64,000 nucleotides of DNA from Gymnothorax reevesii (lineage: Eukaryota; Chordata; Actinopteri; Anguilliformes; Muraenidae): assembly GCA_029721435.1 (NCBI GenBank), contig CM056581.1, positions 69,736,712-69,800,711 of the forward strand, in the 5' to 3' direction. Made by a program: the position numbers and the translations under genes. Of the stretch, positions 9,728 to 22,304 are shown one piece after another. The notes beneath the pieces are model-generated. The model was not told the origin of the DNA. It saw only the letters and a list, made by a program, of their open reading frames with translations, and did not search any database. Every line of letters starts with the position of its first letter. The first letter of the stretch is position 1.

Positions 9728-12700
9728 GCCCTAGGATATGTAGGCTGTGCTGTGGTTTAACCAGAATCAGCCCTGGGATATGTAGTCTGTGCTGTGCTTT
9801 ATTCAGAATCGGCCCTGGGATATGTAGGCTGTGCTGTGGTTTAACCAGAATCAGCCCTGGGATATGTAGGCTGTGCTGTGGTTTAACCAGAATCAGCCCT
9901 GGGATATGTAGTCTGTGCTGTGGATTAAACAGAATCGGCCCTGGGATATGTAGGCTGTGCAGTGGTTTAACCAGAATCAGCCCTAGGATATGTAGTCTGT
10001 GCTGTGGTTTAAACAGAATCAGCCCTGGGATATGTAGGCTGTGCTTGGTTTAACCAGAATCAGCCCTGGGATATGTAGTCCGTGCTGTGGTTCATTCAGA
10101 ATCGGCCCTGGGATATGTAGGCTGTGCTGAGGTTTAACCAGAATCAGCCCTGGGATATGTAGGCTGTGCTGTGGTTATACCAGAATCAGCCCTGGGATAT
10201 CTAGTCTGTGCTGTGGTTTAAACAGAATCGGCCCTAGGATATGTAGGCTGTACTGTGGTTTATACAGAATCAGCCCTGGGATATGTAGTTTGTGCTGTAG
10301 TTTAACCAGAATCAGCCCAGGGATATGTAGCCTGTGCTGTGGTATAACCAGAATCAGCCCTGGGATATGTAGTCTGTGCTGTGGTTTAACCAGAATCAGC
10401 CCTGGGATATGTAGTCTGTGCTGTGGTTTAAAAAGAATCGGCCCTGGGATATGTAGTCCGTGCTGTGGTTCATTCAGAATCGGCCCTGGGATATGTAGGC
10501 TGTGCTGTGGTATAACCAGAATCAGCCCTGGGATATGTAGTCTGTGCTGTGGTTTATACAGAATCAGCCCTGGGATATGTAGTCTGTGCTGTGGTTTAAC
10601 CAGAATCAACCCTGGGATATGTAGTCTGTGCTGTGGTTTAAAAAGAATCGGCCCTGGGATATGGAGTCCGTGCTGTGGTTCATTCAGAATCGGCCCTGGG
10701 ATATGTAGGCTGTGCTGAGGTTTAACCAGAATCAGCCCTGGGATATGTAGGCTGTGCTGTGGTTAAACCAGAATCAGCCCTGGGATATCTAGTCTGTGCT
10801 GTGGTTTAAACAGAATCGGCCCTAGGATATGTAGGCTGTGCTGTGGTTTATACAGAATCAGCTCTGGGATATGTACTTTGTGCTGTAGTTTAACCAGAAT
10901 CAGCCCTGGGATATGTAGTCTGTGCTGTGGTTTATACAGAATCAGCCCTGGGATATGTAGTCTGTGCTGTGGTTTAACCAGAATCAGCCCTGGGATATGT
11001 ATGTTGTGCTGTGGTTTAAACAGAATCGGCCCTGGGATATGTAGTCTGAGCTGTGGTTTAACCAGAATCGGCCCTAAGATATGTAGTCTGTGCTGTGGTT
11101 TAAACAGAATCAGCCCTGGGATATGTAGGCTGTGCAGTGGTTTAAACAGAATCAGCCCTGGGATTTGTAGGCTGTGGTTTAACCAGAATCAGCCCTGGGA
11201 TATGTAGTCTGTGCTGTGGTTTAAACAGAATCGGCCCTGGGATATGTGGGCTGTGCTGTGGTTTAACCAAAATCGGCCCTGGGATATGTAGGCTGTGCTG
11301 TGGCATAACCAGAATCAGCCCTGGGATATGTAGTCTGTGCTGTGGTTTAACCAGAATCAGCCCTGGGATATGTAGGCTGTGCTGTGGTTTAACCAGAATC
11401 AGCCCTGGGATATTTAGGCTGTGCTGTGATTTAACCAGAATCAGCCCTGGGATATGTAGTCTGTGCTATAGTTTAAACAGAATCAGCCCTGGGATATGTA
11501 GGCTGTTCTGTGGTTTAACCAGAATCGGCCCTAGGATATGTAGGCTGTGCTGTGGTTTAACCAGAATGGGCCCTGGGATATGTAGTCTGTGCTGTGGTCT
11601 AAATAGAATCGTCCCTGGGATATGTAGTCTGTGCTGTGGTTTAACCAGAATCGGCCCTGGGATATGTAGTCTGTGCTGTGGTTTAAACAGAATCGGCCCT
11701 GGGATATGTAGGCTGTGCAGTGGTTTAACCAGAATCAGCCCTGGGATATGTCGTCTGTGCTGCGGTTTAAACCGAATCGGCCCTGGGATATGTAGGCTGT
11801 GCTGTGGTTTAACCAGAATCAGCCCTGGGATATGTAGTCTGTGCTGTGGTTTAACCAGAATCAGCCCTGGGATATGTAGTCTGTGCTGTGGTTTAAACAG
11901 AATCGGCCCTGGGATATGTAGGCTGTGCTGTGTTTTAACCAGAATCGGCCCTGGGATATGTAGGCTGTGCTGTGGCATAACCAGAATCAGCCCTGGGATA
12001 TGTAGTGTGTGCTGTGGCTTAACCAGAATCGGCCCTGGGCTATGTAGGCTATGCTGTGGTTTAACCAGAATCAGCCCTGGGATATGTAGTCTGTGCTGTG
12101 GTTTAAACAGAATCAGCCCTGGGATATGTAGGCTGTGCTGTGGTTTTACCAGAATCAGCCGTGGGATATTTAGGCTATGCTGTGGTTTAAACAGAATCGG
12201 CCCTAGGATATGTAGGCTGTGCTGTGGTTTAACCAGAATCGGCCCTGGGATATGTAGGCTGTGCTGTGGCATAACCAGAATCAGCCCTGGGATATGTAGT
12301 CTGTGCGGTGGTTTATACAGAATCGGCCCTGGGATATGTAGGCTGTGCTGTGGTTTAACCAGAATCAGCCCTGGGATATGTAGGCTGTGCTGTGGTTTAA
12401 CCAGAATCAGCCCTGGGATACGTATTCTGTGCTGTGGTTTAAACAGAATCAGCCCTGGGATATGTAGTCTGTGCTGTGGTTTAACCAGAATCAGCCCTGG
12501 GATATGTAGTCTGTGCTGTGGTTTATACAGAATCGGCCCTGGGATATGTAGGCTGTGCTGTGGTTTAACCAGAATCAGCCCTGGGATATGTAGGCTGTGC
12601 TGTGGCTTAACCAGAATCAGCCCTGGGATACGTATTCTGTGCTGTGGTTTAAACAGAATCAGCCCTGGGATATGTAGTCTGTGCTGTGGTTTAACCAGAA

Positions 12701-14187
12701 TCAGCCCTGGGATATGTAGTCTGTGCTGTGGTTTAAACAGAATCGGCCCTGGGATATGTAGGCTGTGCTGTGTTTTAACCAGAATCGGCCCTGGGATATG
12801 TAGGCTGTGCTGTGGCTTAACCAGAATCGGCCCTGGGATATGTAGGCTGTGCTGTGGTTTAAACAGAATCAGCCCTGGGATATGTAGGCTGTGCTGTGGT
12901 TTAACCAGAATCGGCCCTGGGATATGTAGGCTGTGCTGTGGCATAACCAGGATCAGCCCTGGGATATGTAGTCTGTGCGGTGGTTTATACAGAATCGGCC
13001 CTGGGATATGTAGGCTGTGCTGTGGTTTAACCAAAATCAGCCCTGGGATACGTATTCTGTGCTGTGGTTTAAACAGAATCGGCCCTGGGATATGTAGGCT
13101 GTGCTGTGGCATAACCAGAATCAGCCCAGGGATATGTAGTCTGTGCGGTGGTTTATACACAATCGGCCCTGGGATATGTAGGCTGTGCTGTGGTTTAACC
13201 AGAATCAGCCCTGGGATATGTAGGCTGTGCTGTGGTTTAACCAGAATCAGCCCTGGGATACGTATTCTGTGCTGTGGTTTAAACAGAATCGGCCCCGTGA
13301 TATGTAGGCCGTGCTGTGGTTTAACCAGAATCAGCCCTGGGATATGTAGGCTGTGCTGTGGTTTATACGGAATCAGCCCTGGGATATGTAGTCTGTGCTG
13401 TAGTTTAACCAGAATCAGCCCTGGGATATGTAGCCTGTGCTGTGGTATAACCAGAATCAGCCCTGGGATATGCAGTCTGTGCTGTGGTTTATACAGAATC
13501 AGCCCTGGGATATGTAGTCTGTGCTGTGGTTTAAAAAGGATCGGCCCTGGGATATGTAGGTTGTGCTGTGGTTTAAACAGAATCGGCCATGGGATATGTA
13601 GTCTGAGCTGTGATTTAACCAGAATCAGCCCTGGGATATGTATTCTGTGCTGTGGTTTAACCAGAATCAGCCCTGGGATATGTAGTCTGTGCTGTGGTTT
13701 AAACAGAATCAGCCCTGGGATATGTAGGCTGTCCTGTGGTTTAACCAGAATCTGCCCTGGGATATGTAGTTTGTGCTGTGGTTTAAACATAATCAGCCCT
13801 GGAATATGTAAGCTGTGCTGTGGTTTAACCAGAATCAGCTCTGGGATATGTAGTCTGTGCTGTGTTTTTAACAGAGTCGTCCCTGGGATATGTAGTCTGT
13901 GCTGTGGTTTAACCAGGATCGGCCCTGGGATATGTAGTCTGTGCTGTGGTTTAAACAGAATCAGCCCTGGGATATGTAGGCTGTTCTGTGGTTTAACCAG
14001 AATCGGCCAAAGGATATGTAGGCTGTGCTGTGGTTTAACCAGAATCGGCCCTGGGATATGTAGGCTGTGCTGTGGCATAACCAGAATCAGCCCTGGGATA
14101 TGTAATCTGGGCTGTGGTTTTAACAGAATCAGCCCTGGGATATGTAGGCTGTGCTTGGTTTAACCAGAATCAGCCCTGGGATATGTA
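9728..14187. repeat. Satellite segment 3 (long pure block)
   Basis: About 106 monomers without insertion. It contains an 870-codon open frame on the - strand (14078-11466) and an 865-codon one on the + strand (11566-14163), which overlap as antisense readings of the same 42-bp unit. The left part (9728-11460) has more indel monomers and shorter frames. A 41-bp monomer at about 10038-10078 lacks a Tc1 insertion and resembles an empty site. Confidence 0.95.
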
Positions 14188-14856
14188 CAAAACCCAAAAC
14201 CAGTGAAGTTGGCACGTTGTGTAAATCGTAAATAAAAACAGAATACAATGATTTGCAAATCCTTTTCAACCAATATTCAATTGAATACACTGCAAAGACA
14301 AGTTACTTAATGTTCGAACAGGTAAACTTTGTAATTTTTTGCAAATATTATCTCATTTGGAATTTGATGCTGCAACATGTTTCAAAAAAGCTGGCACAAG
14401 TGGCAAAAAAGACTGAGAGAGTTGAGGAATGCTCATCAAACACTTAATTGGAACATCCCACCGGTGAACGGGCTAATTGGGAACAGGGGGGTGCCATGAT
14501 TGGGTATAAAAGTAGCTTCCCTGAAATGCTCAGTCATTCACAAACAAGGATGGGGCGAGGGTCACCACTTAGTGAACAAATGCGTGAGCTGATTGTCGAA
14601 CAGTTTAAAAACAACATTCCTCAACGAGCTATTGCAAGAAATTTAGGGATTTCATCATCTACGGTCCGTAATATCGTCAAAAGGTTCAGAGAATCTGGAG
14701 AAATCACTGCACGTAAGCGACAAGGTCAAAAACCAACATTGAATGCCCGTGACCTTCGATCCCTCGGGCGGTACTGCATCAAAAACCGACATCAGTGTGT
14801 AAAGCACATCGCCACATGTGCTCAGGAACACTTCAGAAAACCACTGTCAGTCACTA
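14188..14856 (+). mobile_element. Truncated Tc1 copy, joined to satellite in frame
   Basis: Left 669 bases of the array Tc1 element (one base lost in GATGCTGCAAC). It ends at the common break point and passes through the AAACCACAG-TG-CTGTGGTTT palindrome into satellite. The transposase frame (14448, or 14550 for MGRG) stays open through 14 codon repeats for 425 codons. It stops only at the TAA inside the first bases of the LTR element at 15721, so the retroelement insertion truncates this chimeric frame. Confidence 0.9.
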
Positions 14857-15720
14857 AACCACAGTGCTGTGGTTTAACCAGAATCGGCCCTGGGATATGT
14901 AGGCTGCGCTGTGGTTTAACCAGAATCAGCCCTGGGATATGTAGTCTGTGCTGTGGATTAAACAGAATCGGCCCCGTGATATGTAGGCTGTGCTGTGGTT
15001 TAACCAGAATCAGCCCTGGGATATGTAGGCTGTGCTGTGGTTTATACGGAATCAGCCCTGGGATATGTAGTCTGTGCTGTAGTTTAACCAGAATCAGCCC
15101 TGGGATATGTAGCCTGTGCTGTGGTATAACCAGAATCAGCCCTGGGATATGTAGTCTGTGCTGTGGTTTATACAGAATCAGCCCTGGGATATGTAGTCTG
15201 TGCTGTGGTTTTACCAGAATCAGCCGTGGGATATTTCGGCTGTGCTGTGGTTTAAACAGAATCGGCCCTAGGATATGTAGGCTGTGCTGTGGTTTAAACA
15301 GAATCAGCCCTGGGATATGTAGTCTGTGCTGTGGTTTTACCAGAATCAGCCCTGGGATATGTAGTCTCTGCTGTGGTTTAAACAGAATCGGCCCTGGGAT
15401 ATGTAGGCTGTGCTGTGTTTTAACCAGAATCGGCCCTGGGATATGTAGGCTGTGCTGTGGCATAACCAGAATCAGCCCTGGGATATGTAGTCTGTGCTGT
15501 GGCTTAACCAGAATCGGCCCTGGGATATGTAGGCTGTGCTGTGGTTTAACCAGAATCAGCCCTGGGATATGTAGTCTGTGCTGTGGTTTAAACAGAATCA
15601 GCCCTGGGATATGTAGGCTGTGCTGTGGTTTAACCAGAATCGGCCCTGGGATATGTAGGCTGTGCTGTGGCATAACCAGGATCAGCCCTGGGATATGTAG
15701 TCTGTGCAGTGGTTTATACA
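14857..15720. repeat. Satellite segment 4
   Basis: About 20 monomers between a truncated Tc1 copy and the LTR retroelement. The last monomer is interrupted after GGTTTATACA, and its remainder (GAATCGGCCC) continues at 25732 beyond the element. Confidence 0.95.
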
Positions 15721-17625
15721 TGTAACCCTATTTTCGTGGGTCAGCAATATTCAATCAGGGCTACACTCTGTGTTTGCAATGGAACAGGATCCTGGGTCCT
15801 CAGCGTTTGATGGTAGAATGGCTGATACTTCCTAAAATTATTTGAATTATAACCCCTGCAGAGATTAAGTTAAAAGTAAACAGTGGTGATTCATTTTCAT
15901 TTACCATCCAAGGAAACCAATTAACCAACAACCAGCGCGGTGCCTCCACTGTGGAACTACTACACCAAATGGTACCTGGTATATAATGTAATTCCCCAGA
16001 AATGACTAGTTATGCCTAGTCTGATTTACACACACAACCAAAAAACAAAAATACACAAGACCCAACCACCAAGGTTTCCAGAGTCCTCAAACAATTTAGT
16101 TTTATTCTCAGTTTCTATTTTCAAAACAATGAAGTTTTAGTAGGTTATTTATTTTTTTTCCAAGTGTATTTTTTTTTGTTACCCCATCACCCAGGCTGTA
16201 TCACTGTGCAGTGAATGCTCTTTTTTTTAAACTTAAACGTCACATTAAGCTTAAGAACCTATTTAGCTCCTTATCTAACCGATTCGCGCCTATACATTCA
16301 ACTATGCATTTCTTTATTCAAATGAATCGCCTCGAACTTGCCAGACGCAATATTGATGTTAATGAGCCTGCTTAAGACTCAAATGCCTTGTAAATTCTAA
16401 TAGAAAAAAAAACAACTCATAAAAATGTACAGCAATGTAGTACCCGAATAAGAAAAAATGGACAAAAATAAAATAAACGACTAATAATCCCAAAATACAC
16501 AGGCACCTGTTTGAACGAGAATTAGAGAAAACAAAACTGTCGGGTCACCACACTAAAGTTGACCTTAGCCAGAGAAAACAGATGGCCTTATTCGAAGTGA
16601 TACTCCCAACCCAGGTACGTAACCTAGCCTCTAGATGGCTCTCAAAACCCTCTTATATGGCCAGTCACTCATAAATAATAAAATAGTAATTACCAAGCGC
16701 TTGGATTTTTTTCTTTCGTTGGGGCCCAGTTGGTGCAGATATCCAGTAACTCTCCAATGTACGAACTTCCAATTGTTCGCTTGTTGAATACAACTCGGTG
16801 GTCGGTGACAAACAGTACTCACGAATCCCTTGTAGTGGTGTGAGCTGCAGGTTAACGCTCTTCTCGCTGCAGTTCCGAGAACCCAATCCCTGGGCGAATG
16901 AATTCCGCCGAGCTCCAGTGGAAGACGCGGTCTTCGAAGTTAGCAACTAGCTTCTACAACAGGCAGAAGTACGCATCTTCAAGCGTCCCAGACTTCACAT
17001 ACACGAAGGACCTTGCCTAAAACCGCATACTGTTTTGCTAGATTCCGTAAGAATAGTACCGCTAAAGTGAAGAGGTCTTTAGCCAAATGGGGCACGGGAA
17101 ATAAAAAAAATAAAATGTCACACTGGCTACAACGTAGCTACAGCAAGGCTACACGCTCGGAACCCGAAGTAACTTAATTCAGGAAAAAATGAAGTTGACA
17201 AGCACTTCTCGCTACACTCTGCCCTAATAGTAAATCACTATTTGGGCGAATATGTCGCGTTTAAGGCACCAAATATATTTCACGTATTACTCCACTCAAG
17301 CTCCAACTGGCCACACTCTTCCACTAGATTAGCTCGCACCAGAACTGCTATTCCATGACCTTTCACTCGCGGTCTCATTGGCTGATGAAATGTGCCCAAG
17401 ATATTACATGAGACAACCAGAAAGCGGCCATTAACGAACTCTCACTTTTGTTAGAAAAAAAATGTAGAAAATTACATGAACAAAAAAAAAGAAAGAAAGA
17501 AAGAAAATACACTCAGAAATACTCAAAGAGCTAGCCATATTTAAATAAAACCTAGCATAGGTGGTACTTATCTTCTAAAATGCACAGCTGTACATAAACA
17601 TAAGCAGATTATCTGGGGCCTTACA
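15721..17625 (-). repeat. 3' LTR of the Ty3/gypsy-type element
   Basis: A 1905-bp LTR, 3' in the coding direction. On the + strand it starts TGTAACCCTATTTTCGTGGG and ends GGGGCCTTACA. It differs from the other LTR at a scattering of single bases and small indels, roughly 1% by eye (for example ATCAGGG versus ATAAGGG near the start). Short frames on it, such as 16946-16665, are duplicated in both LTRs and do not look like genes. Confidence 0.93.
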
Positions 17626-17640
17626 CACTCCCCCCACCAA
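17626..17640 (-). other. Polypurine tract
   Basis: Directly beside the 3' LTR, the coding strand reads TTGGTGGGGGGAGTG immediately before TGTAAGG. This is the purine-rich primer position for plus-strand synthesis in LTR elements. Confidence 0.75.
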
Positions 17641-17837
17641 ATATCCAGCATGCCCCCATGCTGGGCAGCTCAATATAAAATGAGTCGTCACAGCAAGTAC
17701 TCTACCCCTCCTAACATACATTAACATACAGGTTTTCGGCTCGGGATGCCCATACATGACACAATTGACCTGTGTGGGTATGAAGTGGCTGGACGAATGC
17801 ACATGGAATCAGACATCAAAACAGCAACCGTTCTTGC

Positions 17838-20800
17838 TCAAAACCACCCTGCATGAGAAACATGGTTATGTTCAGGTAAAGGCTGTGTGTCTGACTTTGC
17901 TGAGTTAATAACTGTAGGTCTTTTTATTACTTCAGCATGTTGATCTGGCTCTCCCAGCTTTGCATAAGAGAACCGTTCAGTTAGTTTTCTTGCTCTATCA
18001 GACCGTCGCACTTCTACTGGCACAGTGACTGGGTACACAGAGTCAAAATTGTCAGGAGAACAGGTATCGTCATCAGTACCCTCCGGCTCTGCAACCTCAA
18101 ATCCTTCACCTGTTAGAGTAGGCGGGTCTTCCATCAGTGCTGACCTCAATGGAGTGGATTGCTGTAGGTCTGACGTAACTGATGACTTCACTGTAACTGG
18201 CGCGGTGACCTCCTGCACTTCCTCTCCAGCAACTCGCTCAGAGATCTGGGTCACTTGAGGGGCAAAATTGTCCACATCCTCAAAATAGCTTCCATATTCA
18301 GATTCTGAATCTGAAAGACTCTGGTCACTCAAAGCTGGACCCTCCAGGGTGCTTGATTTCTGTGCCTCCTGAATGTTGTTTTTCTCAGTTTTCCTGCGTC
18401 GAAGTGCCCTTGATGAAGGAGAAGGCACAGGTTCTGCTGGTAGACCAATTCTGACTTCTTGTCCCAACGGTAAGATGTGGTTGCGATGCATCACTTTGAC
18501 GGGGCCATTGTCGTCAATAGACCTAAGTCGATATACTGGGAGGTCTGACATTTGGCTGTCAACAATGTAAGGGCATTGGCTCCAGCGATCTGCAAGTTTT
18601 TGTTTTCCCTTTAAGCCAAGATTTCGAATAAGCACTTTGTCTCCTGGATTGAGGCTATGATAGCGCACCTTTTGATCATATCTGCCTTTGTTATATTCAT
18701 TTATTTTACTTGAGGCAGATCGCGCCAACTGGTATGCTGCTTGCAGTTCTTGTTTCATTCTTGAAACATACTTTGTATAAGAAGCAACTGTTGTGGCATC
18801 AGCAGACACCCCAAAACAGACATCTACCGGTAGTCTGGCCTCCCTCCCAAACATAAGAAAATAGGGCGAGTACCCAGTGGCCTCATTTGAGGTACAATTG
18901 TAGGCATGCACTAGGTGTGATATGTGCTGGCTCCATTTGGACTTTTGGCTGGGCTCCAGTGTGCCTAACATGTCTAATAAGGTTCGGTTGAACCTCTCAG
19001 GCTGAGGATCCCCCTGAGGATGATAGGGCGAGGTACGAGACTTCTTAACTCCCAAAATAGTAAGCATTTCCTTTACTAGCCGACTTTCAAAGTCTCTCCC
19101 TTGGTCTGAGTGTATGCGTGTTGGTAAACCATAATGAATGAAATATTTCTCCCATAAAGTTTTTGCCACCGTTAGTGCCTTCTGGTCCCTAGTAGGGAAG
19201 GCCTGGGCATACCGTGTGAAATGGTCTGTGACTACTAACACATTGCACACATTGTGGGAGTCTGGCTCAATTGAAAGGAAATCGATACACACCAAGTCCA
19301 TAGGTCCTGAGCTCTGCAAGTGGGACAGAGGAGCAGCTCTTTGGGGCAGTGTTTTTCGTTTTATGCAACGTTCACATGACTTGCAATAGGCCTCCACATC
19401 AAGCTTCATACGGGGCCAGAAAAATCTGTCACGTACTAATGCGTAGGTTTTGTCAAACCCTAAGTGCCCGTTCTGATCATGTAGTGATTTTAAAGCAAAC
19501 CTATGAAATGAAGTGGGCAGCACAAGTTGCTGCCTACAAAGCTGATTAGATTGTTTAGTGGTTCTGTACAGCAAGCCTTCCTTAACTGACAGTTTGGCCC
19601 ACTCTTTCTTTAAGAGTCTAAGATCTGGATGGTTCATCTGAAGGCTACTAGCTGGTTGGCACTGACTAACAGCCAGCCACACGGCACCTAAACAGGGATC
19701 AGTTTGCTGAGCCATTTGGATCTCGCTAGAGCTGAACTTTGGTACTTGTTCAGCTACTACAGCAATAGGGCAACAATAAGCTTTTGGGACAGCAGATGCA
19801 TGTGCTCCAACCTGTGCAGCAACACATGAGAAAGGGAAATGAGCCTCCCTTTTCCCTGGGGACACAGCTTTGCAGAGAGCTCGCACTCCAGGGACGGGGA
19901 TCTCTTTCCAGTCATCTTCAGGGGATAGACTGGAGTGAGGACGCCTAGACAGTGAATCTGCATCGATGTGTCTCTGCCCGGGCCTGTACTTCAAGCTGAA
20001 GTCATAGGTCGACAAGGCTGATAGCCATCGGTGGCCCGTGGCATCCAGTTTGGCTGAGGTCAATATATACGTGAGTGGGTTGTTATCTGTGCGAACTTCA
20101 AAGGTAGCCCCATAGAGATATTCGTGCAGTCGGTCCACCACCGCCCACTTCAGAGCTAAAAACTCCAGTTTATGAACTGGGTAGTTTCTCTCAGAAACAG
20201 ACAGGCTTCGGCTGATGAATGCAACAGGACGCTGTCCAGACTCGCACTCTTGGTATAACACACCTCCAAGTCCGTCCATGCTAGCATCCACATGTAATAT
20301 GTACGGCTTTTGGGGGTCCGCAAATGCCAACACGGGAGCCTGTGTCATGCGTTTTTTAAGCTCTTGGAAAGAACTTTCACACTTATCACTCCAGCGAGCT
20401 CCAAATGACTCAGAGAGCCTGAAATACGGCTGGGCTCTGGACAGGTTGGTAGCTTTGCTTGACTTGGCCCGAGGAAGATAGCCTTTGAGAAGCTCATTAA
20501 GAGGGCGACACAATTTGGAAAAGTCCTTCACAAATCGGCGGTAATACCCGCAAAATCCTAAGAACGACCGTAGCTCAGTGACGGTTTTGGGTTGTGGCCA
20601 AGAGACAACTGCCTCAATCTTTGACGGATCAGTTGCTATGCCGTCTTGAGACACAATGTGCCCGACGTAAGTGACGGAGGTCCGGCCAAACTGGCACTTA
20701 TCAAGTGATAATTTTAAACCTTCGTCTCTCAACCGGTCAAGAACCTTAAGTAGTCTTACTTCATGTTCTTCGATCGTTCGTCCAAAAACAATCACATCAT

Positions 20801-22304
20801 CAAGGTAAACCAAAACTTCAAGAAAGTTCATGTCCCCCACAGTTCTTTCCATAATCCTTTGAAAAGTGGCGGGGGCTCCGCAAATGCCCTGTGGCATTCT
20901 CTCAAACTGGTAAAAGCCTAGGGGACAAATGAAAGCAGTTTTATCCTTGTCATTATCGCTCATGGGGATTTGATAATATCCGCTCTTCAAATCCAGCACA
21001 GAGAACCACTTGCTTCCTGAGAGACAATGAAGAGCATCTTCCACCCGTGGGACAGTGTACTGATCTGGTATAGTTCTTTTGTTGAGAGTCCTATAATCCA
21101 CACACATTCGCACTTTCCCATTCTTTTTCCGCACAACTACAATTGGAGAAGCGTAAGGACTCCTAGACTCGGTGATAATACCATTTCGCTGTAGTTCCTG
21201 TAGGTGTTTTCACACATCCTCCATGTCAGCAGGCGGAAGACGACGGGATCGCTCCCGAAAAGGGGTTTCGTCTTTCAGACGTATGCTATGTGTAGTGCTT
21301 TTTGAGCACCCAACATCCCACTCATGGGATGAGAATACTTCTTTCCTCTCCAACATTTTCTCACAGAGGCGGTGCTTGGCATCAGTGGGAATAGGGGAGT
21401 CGCCAAAGTCAAAAGAGGCAGGGGACAAGGCGTCGGGTGAGTCTCTGTCACTACATGAAGTTAGCGGCGGCACTAGAGTTACAGGGTAAATGCGAGCAAG
21501 AGGTGTCCCCCGTTTCAAGGATAATTCCCTGGTAGACATGTTTCTGACTGTTACAATGATTCGTTTACTAGACACTTCTGAGGCAGAGTGGACTTCAGGT
21601 CTAACCTGAAACTCTTCAAGAGAAAATGTGTCTAGAGGTTGCTCTAGAAGCACTAGATCATCAATTACCTCACCAGGAAATCTTGGGATACCAAAAACTT
21701 CTAGTGATTGCCCAGGTTTAAGGGTAAGGGGCCTGCGCTGAGTAAACCATACAGTTCCCTGTTTATCAGTTTCCTCTGAGGAAAAGGTTGTCCGGCTAAC
21801 GTTCTCATAAGCTTCTTTCAAGACTGGATGAATGCTTAATGTGCGAAGGAACGAATCTCCAAACTGCTCTTTACACGATTCAAACATTCTGCCCACCAGA
21901 CTAGTGTTCGTCCCAACAACAAGAGCTTCATTATTAGTTTTGGTGGGGTCTGGACACACTAAGGCCACAGTCTCCATGCTTTGGGACACTCCGGCAACAG
22001 CTTTTGGGAACTCTAGCTTGAGGACCAGAAACCCGTCATAGGGGTATTGGTTAAAGCTCATACCCCACACTTCAAGAGCACTAAGTGGCTGAAGGGGCAG
22101 ATGTGTAAGATAAGTGTCATAAAAACTACGATATAACATAGTCACTTGGGATCCACTGTCGATTAAAGCTCTAGAATAAACCCCTTCTATTTGCACAGGT
22201 ACAATAGAGGGCGGTCCAACTAAGCCTTCTGGCAAGCCAGACTCTTTGAATGGTAAGCATTGGGTGGAACGTGTGTCAATTGGAGCCCCATGCCGTTCCT
22301 TCAC
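17838..22304 (-). pseudogene. pol: pol polyprotein (PR-RT-RH-IN), one premature stop
   Basis: Reads from the gag end at about 22304 to 17838. The protease has DSG at residues 49-51 of the upper part (IDSGSQVTML). An in-frame TGA at 21212-21210 then follows ADMEDV; the codon context suggests a former CGA. The frame continues as KHLQELQRNG into RT. Counting from Met at 21134, RT has VLDLKSGY (D48) and YLDD (110-113). RNase H has D283, E324 and D350. Integrase has a zinc motif (H552, H557, C587, C590) and catalytic D618, D677 and E713 (DD35E), although the usual GDGQ is GDPQ. No clear chromodomain is seen in the acidic C-terminal 200 residues. One reversion would restore the frame, so the copy is young. 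Confidence 0.92.

Noticed and set aside
16185..16225. CACCCAGGCTGTATCACTGTGCAGTGAATGC in the LTR resembles primate Alu sequence
   Set aside because: The similarity is short and does not extend. It occurs identically placed in both LTRs of a fish-type element, so it is part of the LTR.
16665..16946. A 93-codon minus frame in the LTR, also present at 24773-25048
   Set aside because: It exists only because the LTR is duplicated. The C-terminal part differs between copies by indels, and no family resemblance is seen.
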